A stretch of DNA of 60,880 bases from an uncultured Clostridia bacterium. GTDB taxonomy: Bacteria; Bacillota; Clostridia; Christensenellales; UBA1242. Numbering within the stretch: the stretch's first letter is position 1; the number at the start of each line of letters is the position of its first letter. Both the position numbers and the translations under genes were made by a program. Positions 25,723-33,358 of this stretch are shown in pieces. The notes beneath the pieces were generated by a model. The model did not search any database, was not told the origin of the DNA, and worked only from the letters and a program-made list of their open reading frames with translations. Where the stretch lies: positions 1-60,880 of the forward strand of contig CAKVLS010000006.1 in NCBI GenBank assembly GCA_934757865.1, in the 5' to 3' direction.

Positions 25723-26926
25723 TTATGTTATAGTTCTGCTTATTCTATTTGTAATCTTCCTTCCAACAGCCATCACACAAGATGCAGAGAGCGAGCTTGA
25801 CGCCATAGTTACAGCTGTGGGACTCGATAGTGTGGGGGAGGAAGTAGAAGTTTCTCTTCAAGTCATTGTTCCTACACCATCTGCTCAGTTTAGTCAACAA
25901 CTCAGCGTTATATCTACCAAGGCTCAAACTGTTGGTGAAGGTATGTCAAACTTATCTCTTAGATTGGGCAAAAAAATTGCTTTTCCACACTGTAAAGTTG
26001 TAGTATTTAATAATGCACTCGCCGAAAAAGGACTTGCCGAACCTCTTGACTTTTTTGTTAGAAACAAAGCGAACGGCGACAACATGGTGCTGCTAGGTAT
26101 AGACGACAGTGCTAAAGAAATGTTAAATAGCATATCAGATATAGATAACAGCCTTTACTTTGGACTAAGCAATAGCGGTAGTTATAATAAGCAGTACACA
26201 AAGGGCAAACAATTAGACCTGGGCAACTTTTATAAAAAGTACTTGTCAGAAGATTCTTCACTCATTATAGGTAGTGTGTCGCTCGAATCTGCAAAAGATG
26301 TTGGCATGATGGTTATACCTAATAGCTCAGGGGCATCACAGGGAGGAGAGGCATCAGGTGGCAATAGCTCAGGCGAGGGACAAAAGACAGTTGTCAACAA
26401 AGGCGAATCTATGCTCTTAAAATCTGGCAAAAAGATTAAGGATCTAACCTCTAATGAGACTATGGCGTTTAACTGGTTTGATGTTGATGCCAATAGAGGC
26501 TTTATCACGATAGAGGGTGTAACAGATAGTTTGTATCAAGACGCTTCTGTCGGTATAGATATTGACAAAAAGAAAACTAAGGTTAAGACATATTTTGACG
26601 GAGATACGCCGGTGTATAAGCTCAAACTTGACCTATATGTAAGAGTTGTTGAGATTAAAGAAAACAGCAAAAACGCAACTAAATACAAAGAAGACAAGGC
26701 GTTTTTGACCCCAAAATTAAAAGAAATGCTCAAAGAAAAGATTGCTCAAAATATCGATGAGGCGGTAAATATCGCAAAAGAGAACAACACAGATATTATG
26801 CTTGCCGCCAAGACTATCAATAAGTTTGACCACTCTAAGTTCGAGAAGTACAAAGAAAATAACAAAGACAATATCCTCAAAAACATAAGATTTGAGAAAG
26901 AGATAAATATAAAAGAAAAATTGTAA
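25700..26926 (+). CDS. Spore germination protein, GerC family (C subunit) lacking a lipobox Cys
   Basis: A 408-residue Ger(x)C protein. After an N-terminal hydrophobic segment (about 8-24) the conserved start of the mature domain is seen (ELDAIVTAVGLDSVG, then LQVIVPTPSAQ), and later the middle and C-terminal GerC domains (HCKVVVFNNALAEKG). Known GerC proteins are lipoproteins with a Cys just before this region; here the sequence is FLPTAITQDAESELDA with no Cys, so the protein would stay as an uncleaved signal-anchor or be secreted. A Ser/Gly-rich insert (about 212-230) splits the middle. Otherwise intact. Confidence 0.88.
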   Translation: MKKFTLNSYVIVLLILFVIFLPTAITQDAESELDAIVTAVGLDSVGEEVEVSLQVIVPTPSAQFSQQLSVISTKAQTVGEGMSNLSLRLGKKIAFPHCKVVVFNNALAEKGLAEPLDFFVRNKANGDNMVLLGIDDSAKEMLNSISDIDNSLYFGLSNSGSYNKQYTKGKQLDLGNFYKKYLSEDSSLIIGSVSLESAKDVGMMVIPNSSGASQGGEASGGNSSGEGQKTVVNKGESMLLKSGKKIKDLTSNETMAFNWFDVDANRGFITIEGVTDSLYQDASVGIDIDKKKTKVKTYFDGDTPVYKLKLDLYVRVVEIKENSKNATKYKEDKAFLTPKLKEMLKEKIAQNIDEAVNIAKENNTDIMLAAKTINKFDHSKFEKYKENNKDNILKNIRFEKEINIKEKL

Positions 26927-26933
26927 TAATGCA

Positions 26934-26971
26934 AATGCAGTAAGTAATAAAAAACTTATTGCATTTTTTTT
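26934..26971 (+). terminator. Intrinsic terminator of the ger operon
   Basis: AATGCAGTAAGT / ACTTATTGCATT stem (one G-U), 8-base loop, long T-run. Confidence 0.85.
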
Positions 26972-26997
26972 GCTGTTGTGGTATATTGGTTAGGTAA

Positions 26998-27045
26998 TAA
27001 TCGTTAGATTATTTCCTTGCTAGCTATTAAGTAGCTGGCCGATTA
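26998..27045 (+). promoter_or_regulatory. Candidate S6:S18 autoregulatory leader of rpsF
   Basis: An outer stem TAATCG / CGATTA encloses an asymmetric loop and an inner stem GCTAGCTA / TAGCTGGC with a 5-base loop. CCG lies on the 3' side just after the inner stem. This layout recalls the known S6:S18-binding rpsF leader, in which a CCG on the 3' strand is key. The match was made by eye only. Confidence 0.45.
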
Positions 27046-27066
27046 GTCCAAAAGGAGGTAGAAAAG

Positions 27067-27348
27067 ATGACAAATTATGAAGTTCTTTATATCATTTCTC
27101 CTAGCGTAACAGAAGAAGCAAGAGAAGCTATCATCGCTAAGTTCAAAGCTTATGTTGAAGCAGCTCAAGGCACTGTTGCCGGAGTTGATAAATGGGGCCT
27201 TAAGAAACTAGCTTATCCTATAGCTTTTAAGTCTGAAGGTTTCTATGTTTTAATGAACTATGCTTGCAAACCAGAAACTAGCATCGCTATGGAAGGTTTG
27301 ATGCACATCACTGATGGCATACTAAGAGCAATCGTAGTTAGAAAGTAA
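27067..27348 (+). CDS. rpsF: 30S ribosomal protein S6
   Basis: A 93-residue S6: MTNYEVLYIISP at the N-terminus, WGLKKLAYPIAFKSEGFYVLMNY in the middle and a C-terminal strand ending AIVVRK. It binds S18 in the small-subunit platform. AAAGGAGG stands 8 bases upstream. First gene of the classic rpsF-ssb-rpsR operon. A perfect TGCCTAT / ATAGGCA hairpin (27363-27383) without a T-run separates it from ssb and may be a processing or pausing site. Confidence 0.97.
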   Translation: MTNYEVLYIISPSVTEEAREAIIAKFKAYVEAAQGTVAGVDKWGLKKLAYPIAFKSEGFYVLMNYACKPETSIAMEGLMHITDGILRAIVVRK

Positions 27349-27398
27349 TTTTTTTAATATTGTGCCTATTGTAGACATAGGCAATAAGGGAGTTTTAT

Positions 27399-27794
27399 AT
27401 GAATAAAGTAATTTTAGTTGGTAATCTAACAAGAGATCCAGAACTTGCAACCACTAACAATGGTGTTAGCTACTGCAGATTTAGCCTAGCTGTACCAAAG
27501 AGATTTAGTAATAGTGGCGAAAGAGAAGCAGAATTTATCAATATCGTAGTTTGGCGTGGCCAAGCTGAAAATTGTGCAAAATACCTAAAGAAAGGTAGCA
27601 AAGCAGCAATCGTTGGCAATATCCAAACAAGAAGCTATGACGCACAAGACGGTAGCAAGAGATATGTTACCGAAGTTGTAGCAGAAGAAGTAGAGTTTAT
27701 TGGCTCAGCTCGTGGTGGCGATAACCAAATGCCAAAAGCTGATGAAGAGACTACTGAACTTCAACCTATTGATGACGACACTCTTCCATTCTAA
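27399..27794 (+). CDS. ssb: Single-stranded DNA-binding protein
   Basis: A 131-residue SSB with the OB-fold start MNKVILVGNLTRDPEL, FINIVVWRGQAENCAKYLKKGSK, and the acidic protein-recruiting tip DDDTLPF. The linker between fold and tip is shorter than in many SSBs. Position between rpsF and rpsR is typical of Bacillota. It covers single-stranded DNA in replication and repair. Confidence 0.97.
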   Translation: MNKVILVGNLTRDPELATTNNGVSYCRFSLAVPKRFSNSGEREAEFINIVVWRGQAENCAKYLKKGSKAAIVGNIQTRSYDAQDGSKRYVTEVVAEEVEFIGSARGGDNQMPKADEETTELQPIDDDTLPF

Positions 27795-27873
27795 TAAAAC
27801 TAAAAAAATAATTCTATGCAATAATGCATTGTGATCATGACGCAAGTCATAGACTAAAAAAGGAGAAATAATT

Positions 27874-28167
27874 ATGTCAGAAGAAAAAGTAGAAGCAAAA
27901 GTAACTGCAACTCCTGCTGCTCCAGCTGAAGAGAAATTTTCTAAGAAGCCAAGAAGAGCTCCTAGAAGAAAAGTTTGCCCATTCTGCGCAGACAAGAGCA
28001 AAGTTATTGATTATAAAGATGTTGCAACTCTAAGAAGATTTGTAACAGAAAAAGGCAAGATCGTATCTCGCCGTCAAACTGGTGTATGCTCAAAGCACCA
28101 AAGAGAACTAGCCGTTAATATCAAAAGAGCTAGAAACATCGCACTTCTTGCATTCAAGGGTGAATAA
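27874..28167 (+). CDS. rpsR: 30S ribosomal protein S18
   Basis: A 97-residue S18 with an Ala/Glu/Lys-rich N-terminal extension of about 25 residues beyond the usual start. Core: RKVCPFCADKSKVIDYKD, TLRRFVTEKGKIVSRRQTGVCSKHQRELAVNIKRARNIALLAF. The Cys pattern (CPFC, C, H) marks the zinc-binding form of S18. AAAGGAG SD. Two small hairpin-capable repeats (ATGCAATAATGCAT and ATGACGCAAGTCAT) lie in the 79-base gap before it. Confidence 0.96.
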   Translation: MSEEKVEAKVTATPAAPAEEKFSKKPRRAPRRKVCPFCADKSKVIDYKDVATLRRFVTEKGKIVSRRQTGVCSKHQRELAVNIKRARNIALLAFKGE

Positions 28168-28174
28168 TAGAATT

Positions 28175-28206
28175 AAAAAGACTGATAATATATCAGTCTT
28201 TTTTTA
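28175..28206 (+). terminator. Intrinsic terminator of the rpsF operon
   Basis: AAGACTGATA / TATCAGTCTT perfect arms, 3-base loop, seven Ts. Confidence 0.88.
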
Positions 28207-28223
28207 TAACTTTTAATTTTGAG

Positions 28224-28252
28224 TTGAAATATTTTTTGGACTTTGATATAAT
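28224..28252 (+). promoter_or_regulatory. Promoter of the Lys-rich membrane protein gene
   Basis: TTGAAA (28224-28229), 17-bp spacer ending TGA, TATAAT (28247-28252), a TGn-extended -10. Confidence 0.75.
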
Positions 28253-28281
28253 TCTTAATGTTAAAAAAGGAGTAGAGAAAA

Positions 28282-28701
28282 ATGGCAGAAACAAAGAAAA
28301 CTACAAAAACCACTGTAAAGAAAGAAACAGAGAAAAAACAAGCTCCAAAGTCTAGCGTAAAGAAGACTGAAACAAAAAAAGAGCCTGCTAAGAAAGAGAC
28401 CAAAAAAACTTCTTCTAGCACTCATATCAGCAACGGAAACTGGTCTTTGTCTAAGGTATCATTTGTTATTATTTTAGCAGTTGCTGTTTTATATCTAATT
28501 AGCTCAATCTTTGCTATACTAGGTATTAGTGCTGGTTTTGTAACAGCTATGCAAGCAGTATGCTCAGCTGCAGCTTTGGCAGTTGTTGGTTTTATTGGTT
28601 GGAACTATGTTAAGAACAGAAAAAGAGATGACCTAAAAGTTATTTATATCATAGCTCTAATTTTGGTTCTTGTTGGCATAGTTATTCCAGCAATATTCTA
28701 A
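28282..28701 (+). CDS. Membrane protein with a Lys/Ala/Thr-rich cytoplasmic head
   Basis: A 139-residue protein. Residues 1-45 are low-complexity and strongly basic (KKTTKTTVKKETEKKQ), like a histone-H1 tail; the rest holds three hydrophobic helices (about 55-75, 80-100, 115-138) with a short basic loop RKRDD between the last two. No family recognised. The basic head could contact nucleic acid or acidic partners at the membrane (inference). Own promoter and terminator; SD AAAAGGAG. Confidence 0.7.
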   Translation: MAETKKTTKTTVKKETEKKQAPKSSVKKTETKKEPAKKETKKTSSSTHISNGNWSLSKVSFVIILAVAVLYLISSIFAILGISAGFVTAMQAVCSAAALAVVGFIGWNYVKNRKRDDLKVIYIIALILVLVGIVIPAIF

Positions 28702-28727
28702 TAGGGTAGTTAAATGATAAAAAAAAA

Positions 28728-28758
28728 GAACTCTCAATAATGAGGGTTCTTTTTTTGC
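28728..28758. terminator. Bidirectional terminator
   Basis: AGAACTCTCA / TGAGGGTTCT stem with loop ATAA, A-run on the left and T-run on the right; serves the converging genes on both sides. Confidence 0.82.
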
Positions 28759-28781
28759 AAAAAGTTCTAAAAAAAATTTAA

Positions 28782-29294
28782 TTATTTTTTCTCAGCAAGA
28801 ACAGCTGTAACGCCAGCGATAAATGGGAATACTGTGATTGCGATTACGCCAAATACGCTTGAAGCATAGATTGATGTAGTAGTTCCGGCAACAGTTGCTT
28901 TGTTAGCAAGAACATATACTAGTACCATTACAGCGATAACGATAGCAAGTACTGCTAGAGCTACACCAATGAACTTTCTTAGCTTTGAATACTTAGTTTT
29001 GCCTTTTTTGTTGTCCATAAAGAATAGTACTATGTAAGCAAGAACGCAAGCAATAACTACACAAGCAAGAACAGCAGCAATAACTTTCCAAGCGCCTTTG
29101 TATTCGCTACCTAGAACTTTGAAAACATTTTCAATGTCTTCTGGCTTGTTGAAAAGTCCAAAGAATTCTTCTGCCTTAATGCTTGAACTACTGGTAGCTG
29201 CCATGATATCAAACATTGGTAAAAATGTGAATACTCCAGCAACAACACCTAGTACCATAGTGCATAGACTCAAAATAAGTTTTTTAAGCTTCAT
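28782..29294 (-). CDS. Four-helix membrane protein, unknown function
   Basis: A 170-residue protein with about four hydrophobic segments (about 8-30, 68-92, 108-130, 143-166), an extracytoplasmic loop between the first two (AATSSSSIKAEEFFGLFNKPEDI) and a basic cytoplasmic loop MDNKKGKTKYSKLRK. No family recognised. AAAGGAGAG SD and a clear promoter (29324-29352) mark it as a real, separately transcribed gene. Confidence 0.7.
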   Translation of the reverse strand: MKLKKLILSLCTMVLGVVAGVFTFLPMFDIMAATSSSSIKAEEFFGLFNKPEDIENVFKVLGSEYKGAWKVIAAVLACVVIACVLAYIVLFFMDNKKGKTKYSKLRKFIGVALAVLAIVIAVMVLVYVLANKATVAGTTTSIYASSVFGVIAITVFPFIAGVTAVLAEKK

Positions 29295-29323
29295 ACAATC
29301 TCTCCTTTTCTTATGATAATATT

Positions 29324-29352
29324 ATTATAATATAAAGGCTGTTTTTATGCAA
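29324..29352 (-). promoter_or_regulatory. Promoter of the four-helix membrane protein gene
   Basis: TTGCAT (29352-29347), 17-bp spacer, TATAAT (29329-29324). Confidence 0.65.
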
Positions 29353-29491
29353 AGTTTTGAGCAAAAAAATGGAAAGAAACATAAAAAAAATAATATTTTT
29401 GTCACTTTTGACAAAAATTTTGTACATAAATGTTGATTTTGTATATATAATTAAGACTATAAATAAATATCAGCGGAAACTTTTTTTGATG

Positions 29492-29887
29492 CTAGTCATC
29501 AATATACCCTTCTTCTTGAAGTTGAATTTTTAGCTTCCAACTACAGAGGGATATTAGTTCGCTATTACTAGGTTTGTAATATTTGTTATATGCTTTTGGT
29601 TCAGATTTTACCAGCTCCAAAAGTGTATCATGTAATATGTTGTTGGTGTAACAAATATTTATCAAATTTCTAATTGCCCTTTCGACTTGCATAGACGAAA
29701 CATTGTATTTTTCGGCTATCATAGGATATAATTTTGTTGTTACACTTCTAAGCAAACTTGAGTCTGCAACGCAGAGTTTGAGCGCCTCCATCAAATAAAT
29801 ACTCCCACTCAAACTTCGCTTGATTCCGTACTTGGAGTAATACTTATCTATCTTCTTTTCTATATAGAGTGTAGTTTGATTACACAT
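29492..29887 (-). CDS. Stand-alone Spo0A C-terminal DNA-binding domain protein
   Basis: A 131-residue protein matching the effector domain of the sporulation master regulator Spo0A over most of its length: GIKRSLSGSIYLMEAL, then LYPMIAEKYNVSSMQVERAIRN (the recognition-helix region) and PSNSELISLCSWKLKIQ. Family knowledge: Spo0A has an N-terminal phosphoryl-receiver domain that controls this part; here it is absent, and only about 25 residues precede the domain. So it is likely a constitutive or differently regulated DNA binder, or a competitor at Spo0A sites (inference). SD AAAAAGGG is 9 bases upstream. A 419-base gap rich in palindromes and repeats separates it from the divergent gene at 30307. 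Confidence 0.85.
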   Translation of the reverse strand: MCNQTTLYIEKKIDKYYSKYGIKRSLSGSIYLMEALKLCVADSSLLRSVTTKLYPMIAEKYNVSSMQVERAIRNLINICYTNNILHDTLLELVKSEPKAYNKYYKPSNSELISLCSWKLKIQLQEEGYIDD

Positions 29888-29914
29888 TGTCGTACCCTTT
29901 TTATTGTTATATTT

Positions 29915-29932
29915 GTTTTTAGTGCTAAAAAC
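29915..29932. promoter_or_regulatory. Perfect palindrome upstream of the Spo0A-C gene
   Basis: GTTTTTAGTGCTAAAAAC: 8-bp arms around TG. It overlaps the spacer/-35 area of a weak minus-strand promoter candidate (TATAAC at 29911-29906), so an operator is plausible. Confidence 0.45.
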
Positions 29933-30059
29933 AGATACATAATACTATATATTGTGTTTATTTTCAACACATAAGCAAAATAAGCTATTATTCGTCAAAA
30001 GTTATCATTATTGTTAAATAATTAACCTTTTTGTTCCAAAAGCCCAATTCTTTTGCAAA

Positions 30060-30225
30060 AATATGTCTTATTTTGCATTCTTTTTAGGATATCTAGCGTT
30101 ATATTGGTGCTTCGTGTCGAATAATAGTAAGGGCATGTTGTATACGCTCCAATATCAAGTTCGCAAAAAATCTAAATATGTCTTAAATATTAAATAAAAA
30201 TTGCTAGTTAGCGTAATATGTCGTA
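30060..30225 (+). repeat. Three direct copies of AATATGTC(T/G)TA in the 419-base divergent gap
   Basis: Copies at 30060-30070, 30175-30185 and 30215-30225; the first two are identical and the third differs by one base and abuts the -35 of the next gene. The gap 29888-30306 holds no convincing ORF. Confidence 0.5.
30115..30121 (+). promoter_or_regulatory. Candidate 0A box
   Basis: TGTCGAA, the core consensus of Spo0A-binding sites, in the gap next to the gene for a lone Spo0A DNA-binding domain. A 7-mer in AT-rich DNA can also arise by chance. Confidence 0.35.
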
Positions 30226-30254
30226 TTGACAAAATTTGTCTAAAATGGTAATAT
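30226..30254 (+). promoter_or_regulatory. Promoter of the 541-residue protein gene with an overlapping palindrome
   Basis: TTGACA (30226-30231), 17-bp spacer, TAATAT (30249-30254). GACAAAATTTGTC, a perfect palindrome, overlaps the -35 and could be an operator. Confidence 0.7.
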
Positions 30255-30306
30255 AAAGGTAAGAAAACAACTAAATATATGTGGCTTCTTAAGACGGAGG
30301 TGTGCG

Positions 30307-31932
30307 ATGTCAAAAAAGAAACAAAAAATAATTAAAGGTCAAAAAAAGCAAAAGCGTAGTAGCAATAACTTTTATGACAACAGCTACGGCAACAAAAATA
30401 GTCGTCGTCAGCCATATTTTGTTGAAGAAGATGCAGTTTACTTTAAGGACGGCAAACCAGTTTTTGAAGAGGATTATGTAGAAGAGTACGACTATCCTAC
30501 TAGACACAGAAATAGGCCAGATAATTATAGCAATGAACAGTATAATAGAGGCCATGGTCGCAATGACAAAGGAAGCAGGGATAACAGAAAATCTGTTAGC
30601 CATACCAAAATGAGTAAAAAGGCTCAAAGAAAAGAGGACTTTGAAAGACAAGTTATGAGAGACTATGAGTCGGCGCTAACAAGTAGAGAGAGAAGACCTT
30701 TTAGCCTAAAATATTTTGGCAAAAACTACTCAGAAAGAGATTTGGCTGAGTATCAATATGAGATTGATAAACTTAATTGGCTGATAGATCCACACAACAG
30801 ACCTAAACTTATAGATAAGGCAGAAGAAATTTTGCGTAGGACATTTGGCCCTGATGCCAATGATAGATATGGGATCTCTAATAAGTACAAATTATCAGAT
30901 GTTCCTCAAGATAATCCTAGCAGAAATGCAGAGAGATATGTATTTCCATATAATGACGACTACCTAGTAGGACTTAGAAAATCGCCTAAGATTCCTATTG
31001 GACCATGGGAAGTAAAACATAATGACAGAATGAATACTATCCAAACCAGAAAATATCTATGTATGGTTGATGGAGAAGTTTTGCTTGGTGAAATGACAGT
31101 AGATACTTGCCATATGTATAACTCTGTTATAAAAGAAGGCAAAAGCGGTATTAAATTTTGTATTTATTATAGAGGATTAGAAGAAGGTAAATTTATCGTT
31201 GAGCGTTGGGACTACGAGCCACTTTCTCAACACCCTAATAAATTTGATGCTCAAAATCAATTTTGTATCAATGGTGTATTATGTGACAAGACTAAATATA
31301 GCCACAGACATATATATAATCGTTTTAATAGATTGGTATTGACCCAAAATCAATCTCCAGATATAAAACCAACACCTATTAACTATAAGTCAAAGGAATA
31401 TACAACCGAAGAGGCAAGATATGAAAGCTTTGCAAATATGATAGTTGACTTTGAAAAAGAGCTTCACGTAGAGAGTACGCAGGTGCCAGTTCATGAAGTT
31501 CAAACTTGCAAGCTAAAAGATTTAGGAAAAGATTATTGTGTTAACTATGATACATATTCTAAGGTAACAATGCCTGGACCAAAATATTCAGAGTTAAAAA
31601 AACTTGCTAAGAAGGCAAAGGAAGAAGCTTCTGAAGAGACCGAAGATAAAACTTCTGAGAATATAAAAGACTCTAAGGAAACAATACCTAACGAAGCAAA
31701 TGAGAACTCAAACTATACAGGCACTCAACTTACTCTAGAAGATATTTATGGAAAAATGCAAGATATTAGCGAGCCTGTTGGAGAATTCCAAATTAATAAT
31801 GTTGACGGGCTTGAACAAGTAAGTATTGAGTTTCCAGATAAACCTAAGACAGTAGAAAACAAAACTCCAGTCGAAATAGCTGAAGAAATAAAATTGAGAG
31901 ACGCAGAACAAGGAGGCGGACAAGAATTATGA
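30307..31932 (+). CDS. Unknown 541-residue protein with a disordered basic N-terminal region
   Basis: Not recognised. GGAGGTG stands 6 bases before the ATG. Residues 1-110 are basic and low-complexity (KKKQKIIKGQKKQKR, then many Asn/Arg/Tyr) like RNA- or DNA-binding tails. About 110-400 is an ordered-looking unit with aromatic and Cys-rich stretches (IGPWEVKHNDRM, KYLCMVDGEVLLGEMTVDTCHMY, FCIYYRGLEEGKFIVERWDYEPL). About 430-541 is an acidic, Glu/Thr/Asn-rich tail. It overlaps the DUF1828-like gene by four bases (ATGA), so the two proteins probably work together. No transmembrane segment or known enzyme motif is visible. Confidence 0.75.
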   Translation: MSKKKQKIIKGQKKQKRSSNNFYDNSYGNKNSRRQPYFVEEDAVYFKDGKPVFEEDYVEEYDYPTRHRNRPDNYSNEQYNRGHGRNDKGSRDNRKSVSHTKMSKKAQRKEDFERQVMRDYESALTSRERRPFSLKYFGKNYSERDLAEYQYEIDKLNWLIDPHNRPKLIDKAEEILRRTFGPDANDRYGISNKYKLSDVPQDNPSRNAERYVFPYNDDYLVGLRKSPKIPIGPWEVKHNDRMNTIQTRKYLCMVDGEVLLGEMTVDTCHMYNSVIKEGKSGIKFCIYYRGLEEGKFIVERWDYEPLSQHPNKFDAQNQFCINGVLCDKTKYSHRHIYNRFNRLVLTQNQSPDIKPTPINYKSKEYTTEEARYESFANMIVDFEKELHVESTQVPVHEVQTCKLKDLGKDYCVNYDTYSKVTMPGPKYSELKKLAKKAKEEASEETEDKTSENIKDSKETIPNEANENSNYTGTQLTLEDIYGKMQDISEPVGEFQINNVDGLEQVSIEFPDKPKTVENKTPVEIAEEIKLRDAEQGGGQEL

Positions 31933-32324
31933 TAAATATAGATAAATTAAAGAAAGTTTTTAAGGATACGGTTTCTATTACAGAGTATCCAGGAGCATAT
32001 ATACTTAATACCAATCTTGTATACTTTGGCGAGGAGTCAGAGACATTTGCTATTAGCATAGTTGATGGCGGTGACAAAATAGTCCTAACAGATATAGGCG
32101 AAACGGTAAAAAGACTTGGAGAGCAAGATATAGATATACACGATAGCGAAGTATCGGTGTATGTAAGCAAAGTTTTGCACCACCTAGGCGTAGCACTTGG
32201 ACCTTCTAATGAGTTACTTGTTTATGCTAGCAACGAAACAGATTGTGCCTTAGCTGCCGGCAGACTATATCAAGCTATTACCCTACTAAGTTACATCGAC
32301 TTACAATATGAATATGAAGATTAA
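31929..32324 (+). CDS. DUF1828-like protein
   Basis: A 131-residue protein resembling DUF1828: AFAISIVDGGDKIVLTDIGETV (strand then TDxG turn), followed by a helix with VLHHLGVALGPSNELLVYASNETD and LYQAITLLSYI. DUF1828 proteins are found in phage, plasmid and accessory regions and have no agreed function. Translation is coupled to the upstream gene by an ATGA overlap, forming a two-gene module with its own promoter and terminator. Confidence 0.65.
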   Translation: MINIDKLKKVFKDTVSITEYPGAYILNTNLVYFGEESETFAISIVDGGDKIVLTDIGETVKRLGEQDIDIHDSEVSVYVSKVLHHLGVALGPSNELLVYASNETDCALAAGRLYQAITLLSYIDLQYEYED

Positions 32325-32332
32325 AAAATAAT

Positions 32333-32359
32333 TAAGCCCCTATCTTTGGGGCTTTTTTA
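32333..32359 (+). terminator. Intrinsic terminator of the DUF1828 module
   Basis: AAGCCCC / GGGGCTT stem, 7-base loop, T-run. Confidence 0.88.
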
Positions 32360-32397
32360 TTTTGTCTAAGTGAGGGTTATGGTTATTTTATTTTAAT

Positions 32398-32425
32398 TTG
32401 ACTAATACAAAAAATAAGGTATAAT
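32398..32425 (+). promoter_or_regulatory. Promoter giving a near-leaderless PHP-gene transcript
   Basis: TTGACT (32398-32403), 16-bp spacer, TATAAT (32420-32425). The gene's ATG is at 32435, so the leader would be about 2-4 bases; no SD is present. Confidence 0.65.
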
Positions 32426-32434
32426 ATTTATGCT

Positions 32435-33307
32435 ATGGAAAAATATGTAGATTTACACATGCACTCGACATTTTCGGACGGAAATAGAACGAGGGAGCAG
32501 CTTATAGAAGAAGCCAAACAAGCAGGACTTTCGCTAATATCTATAACAGACCATGACACTTGCAAGGTGTATTTTGATTTTGACCTTGAAGGTCACGGCA
32601 TTGAGATTTTGAAAGGCGTTGAGATAATAACTACCGCAGGTAAGTGCCCAGTTGAGGTCTTGATTTATGGCTTTGACGAGAGGGATTGCGAAAAGTTTTT
32701 GAGAGCGAACTCACTTTCGCACGCCGAAGAATCTAAGGTAAAAACTAACAAAGAAATAGCCGTCCTAAAAAATCTTGGCATAAATGTAGATCTAGATACA
32801 GAGCACTTTGACTACGACAAACCTAATAACTGGTCGGTTGCAGCTCTATGGCAAAAACTTATGCTTGACCCAAAAGCAAAACAACTTTTGGCGGACGAAA
32901 ACCCTGAGTTTTTAGTTTCGGCTAAACTATTTTTTCGTAAAGGTATGGCAAATATTAGATCAAAGTTCTTTGTTGATTTGTCTACCAAATATGTTTCGCT
33001 AAAGAAATTAAGAGAGTACTGTGACAAAAATAATTTAGTTATGATACTGGCACACCCTGGCGAATATTATACTAATATAGATATCGTTCTTGATGATGCA
33101 AAAAATTATGTTGACGGAATAGAAACATATCACCCTAGCATAAATAGTAAGTTAAAAGCATACTTGCAAGATTATTGCAAAAAATACAACTTGTTAGAAA
33201 GTGGTGGCAGTGACTATCACGGCTTTAGAGGAGCTCTTAATAGCGAAAAAGTCCCTTATCATATATATGAAAAAATCGCCGATAAACTTGCAGTTTTAAG
33301 AAAGTAA
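32435..33307 (+). CDS. PHP-domain metal-dependent phosphoesterase
   Basis: A 290-residue PHP protein with the metal-binding set VDLHMHSTFSDG (HxH), ITDHDT, GVEI, ILAHPGEYY, ETYHPS and GSDYHG. PHP enzymes of this stand-alone type (YciV/TrpH-like) hydrolyse 3',5'-nucleotide phosphates or the 5' ends of RNA oligonucleotides. The sequence appears complete. It lacks an SD and its promoter lies almost on the start codon. A tRNA gene follows 51 bases downstream and may share the transcript. Confidence 0.88.
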   Translation: MEKYVDLHMHSTFSDGNRTREQLIEEAKQAGLSLISITDHDTCKVYFDFDLEGHGIEILKGVEIITTAGKCPVEVLIYGFDERDCEKFLRANSLSHAEESKVKTNKEIAVLKNLGINVDLDTEHFDYDKPNNWSVAALWQKLMLDPKAKQLLADENPEFLVSAKLFFRKGMANIRSKFFVDLSTKYVSLKKLREYCDKNNLVMILAHPGEYYTNIDIVLDDAKNYVDGIETYHPSINSKLKAYLQDYCKKYNLLESGGSDYHGFRGALNSEKVPYHIYEKIADKLAVLRK

Positions 33308-33358
33308 AAAGCAAATAAGATATAAATATAACACTAGGTATCAATACATACCTAATAC

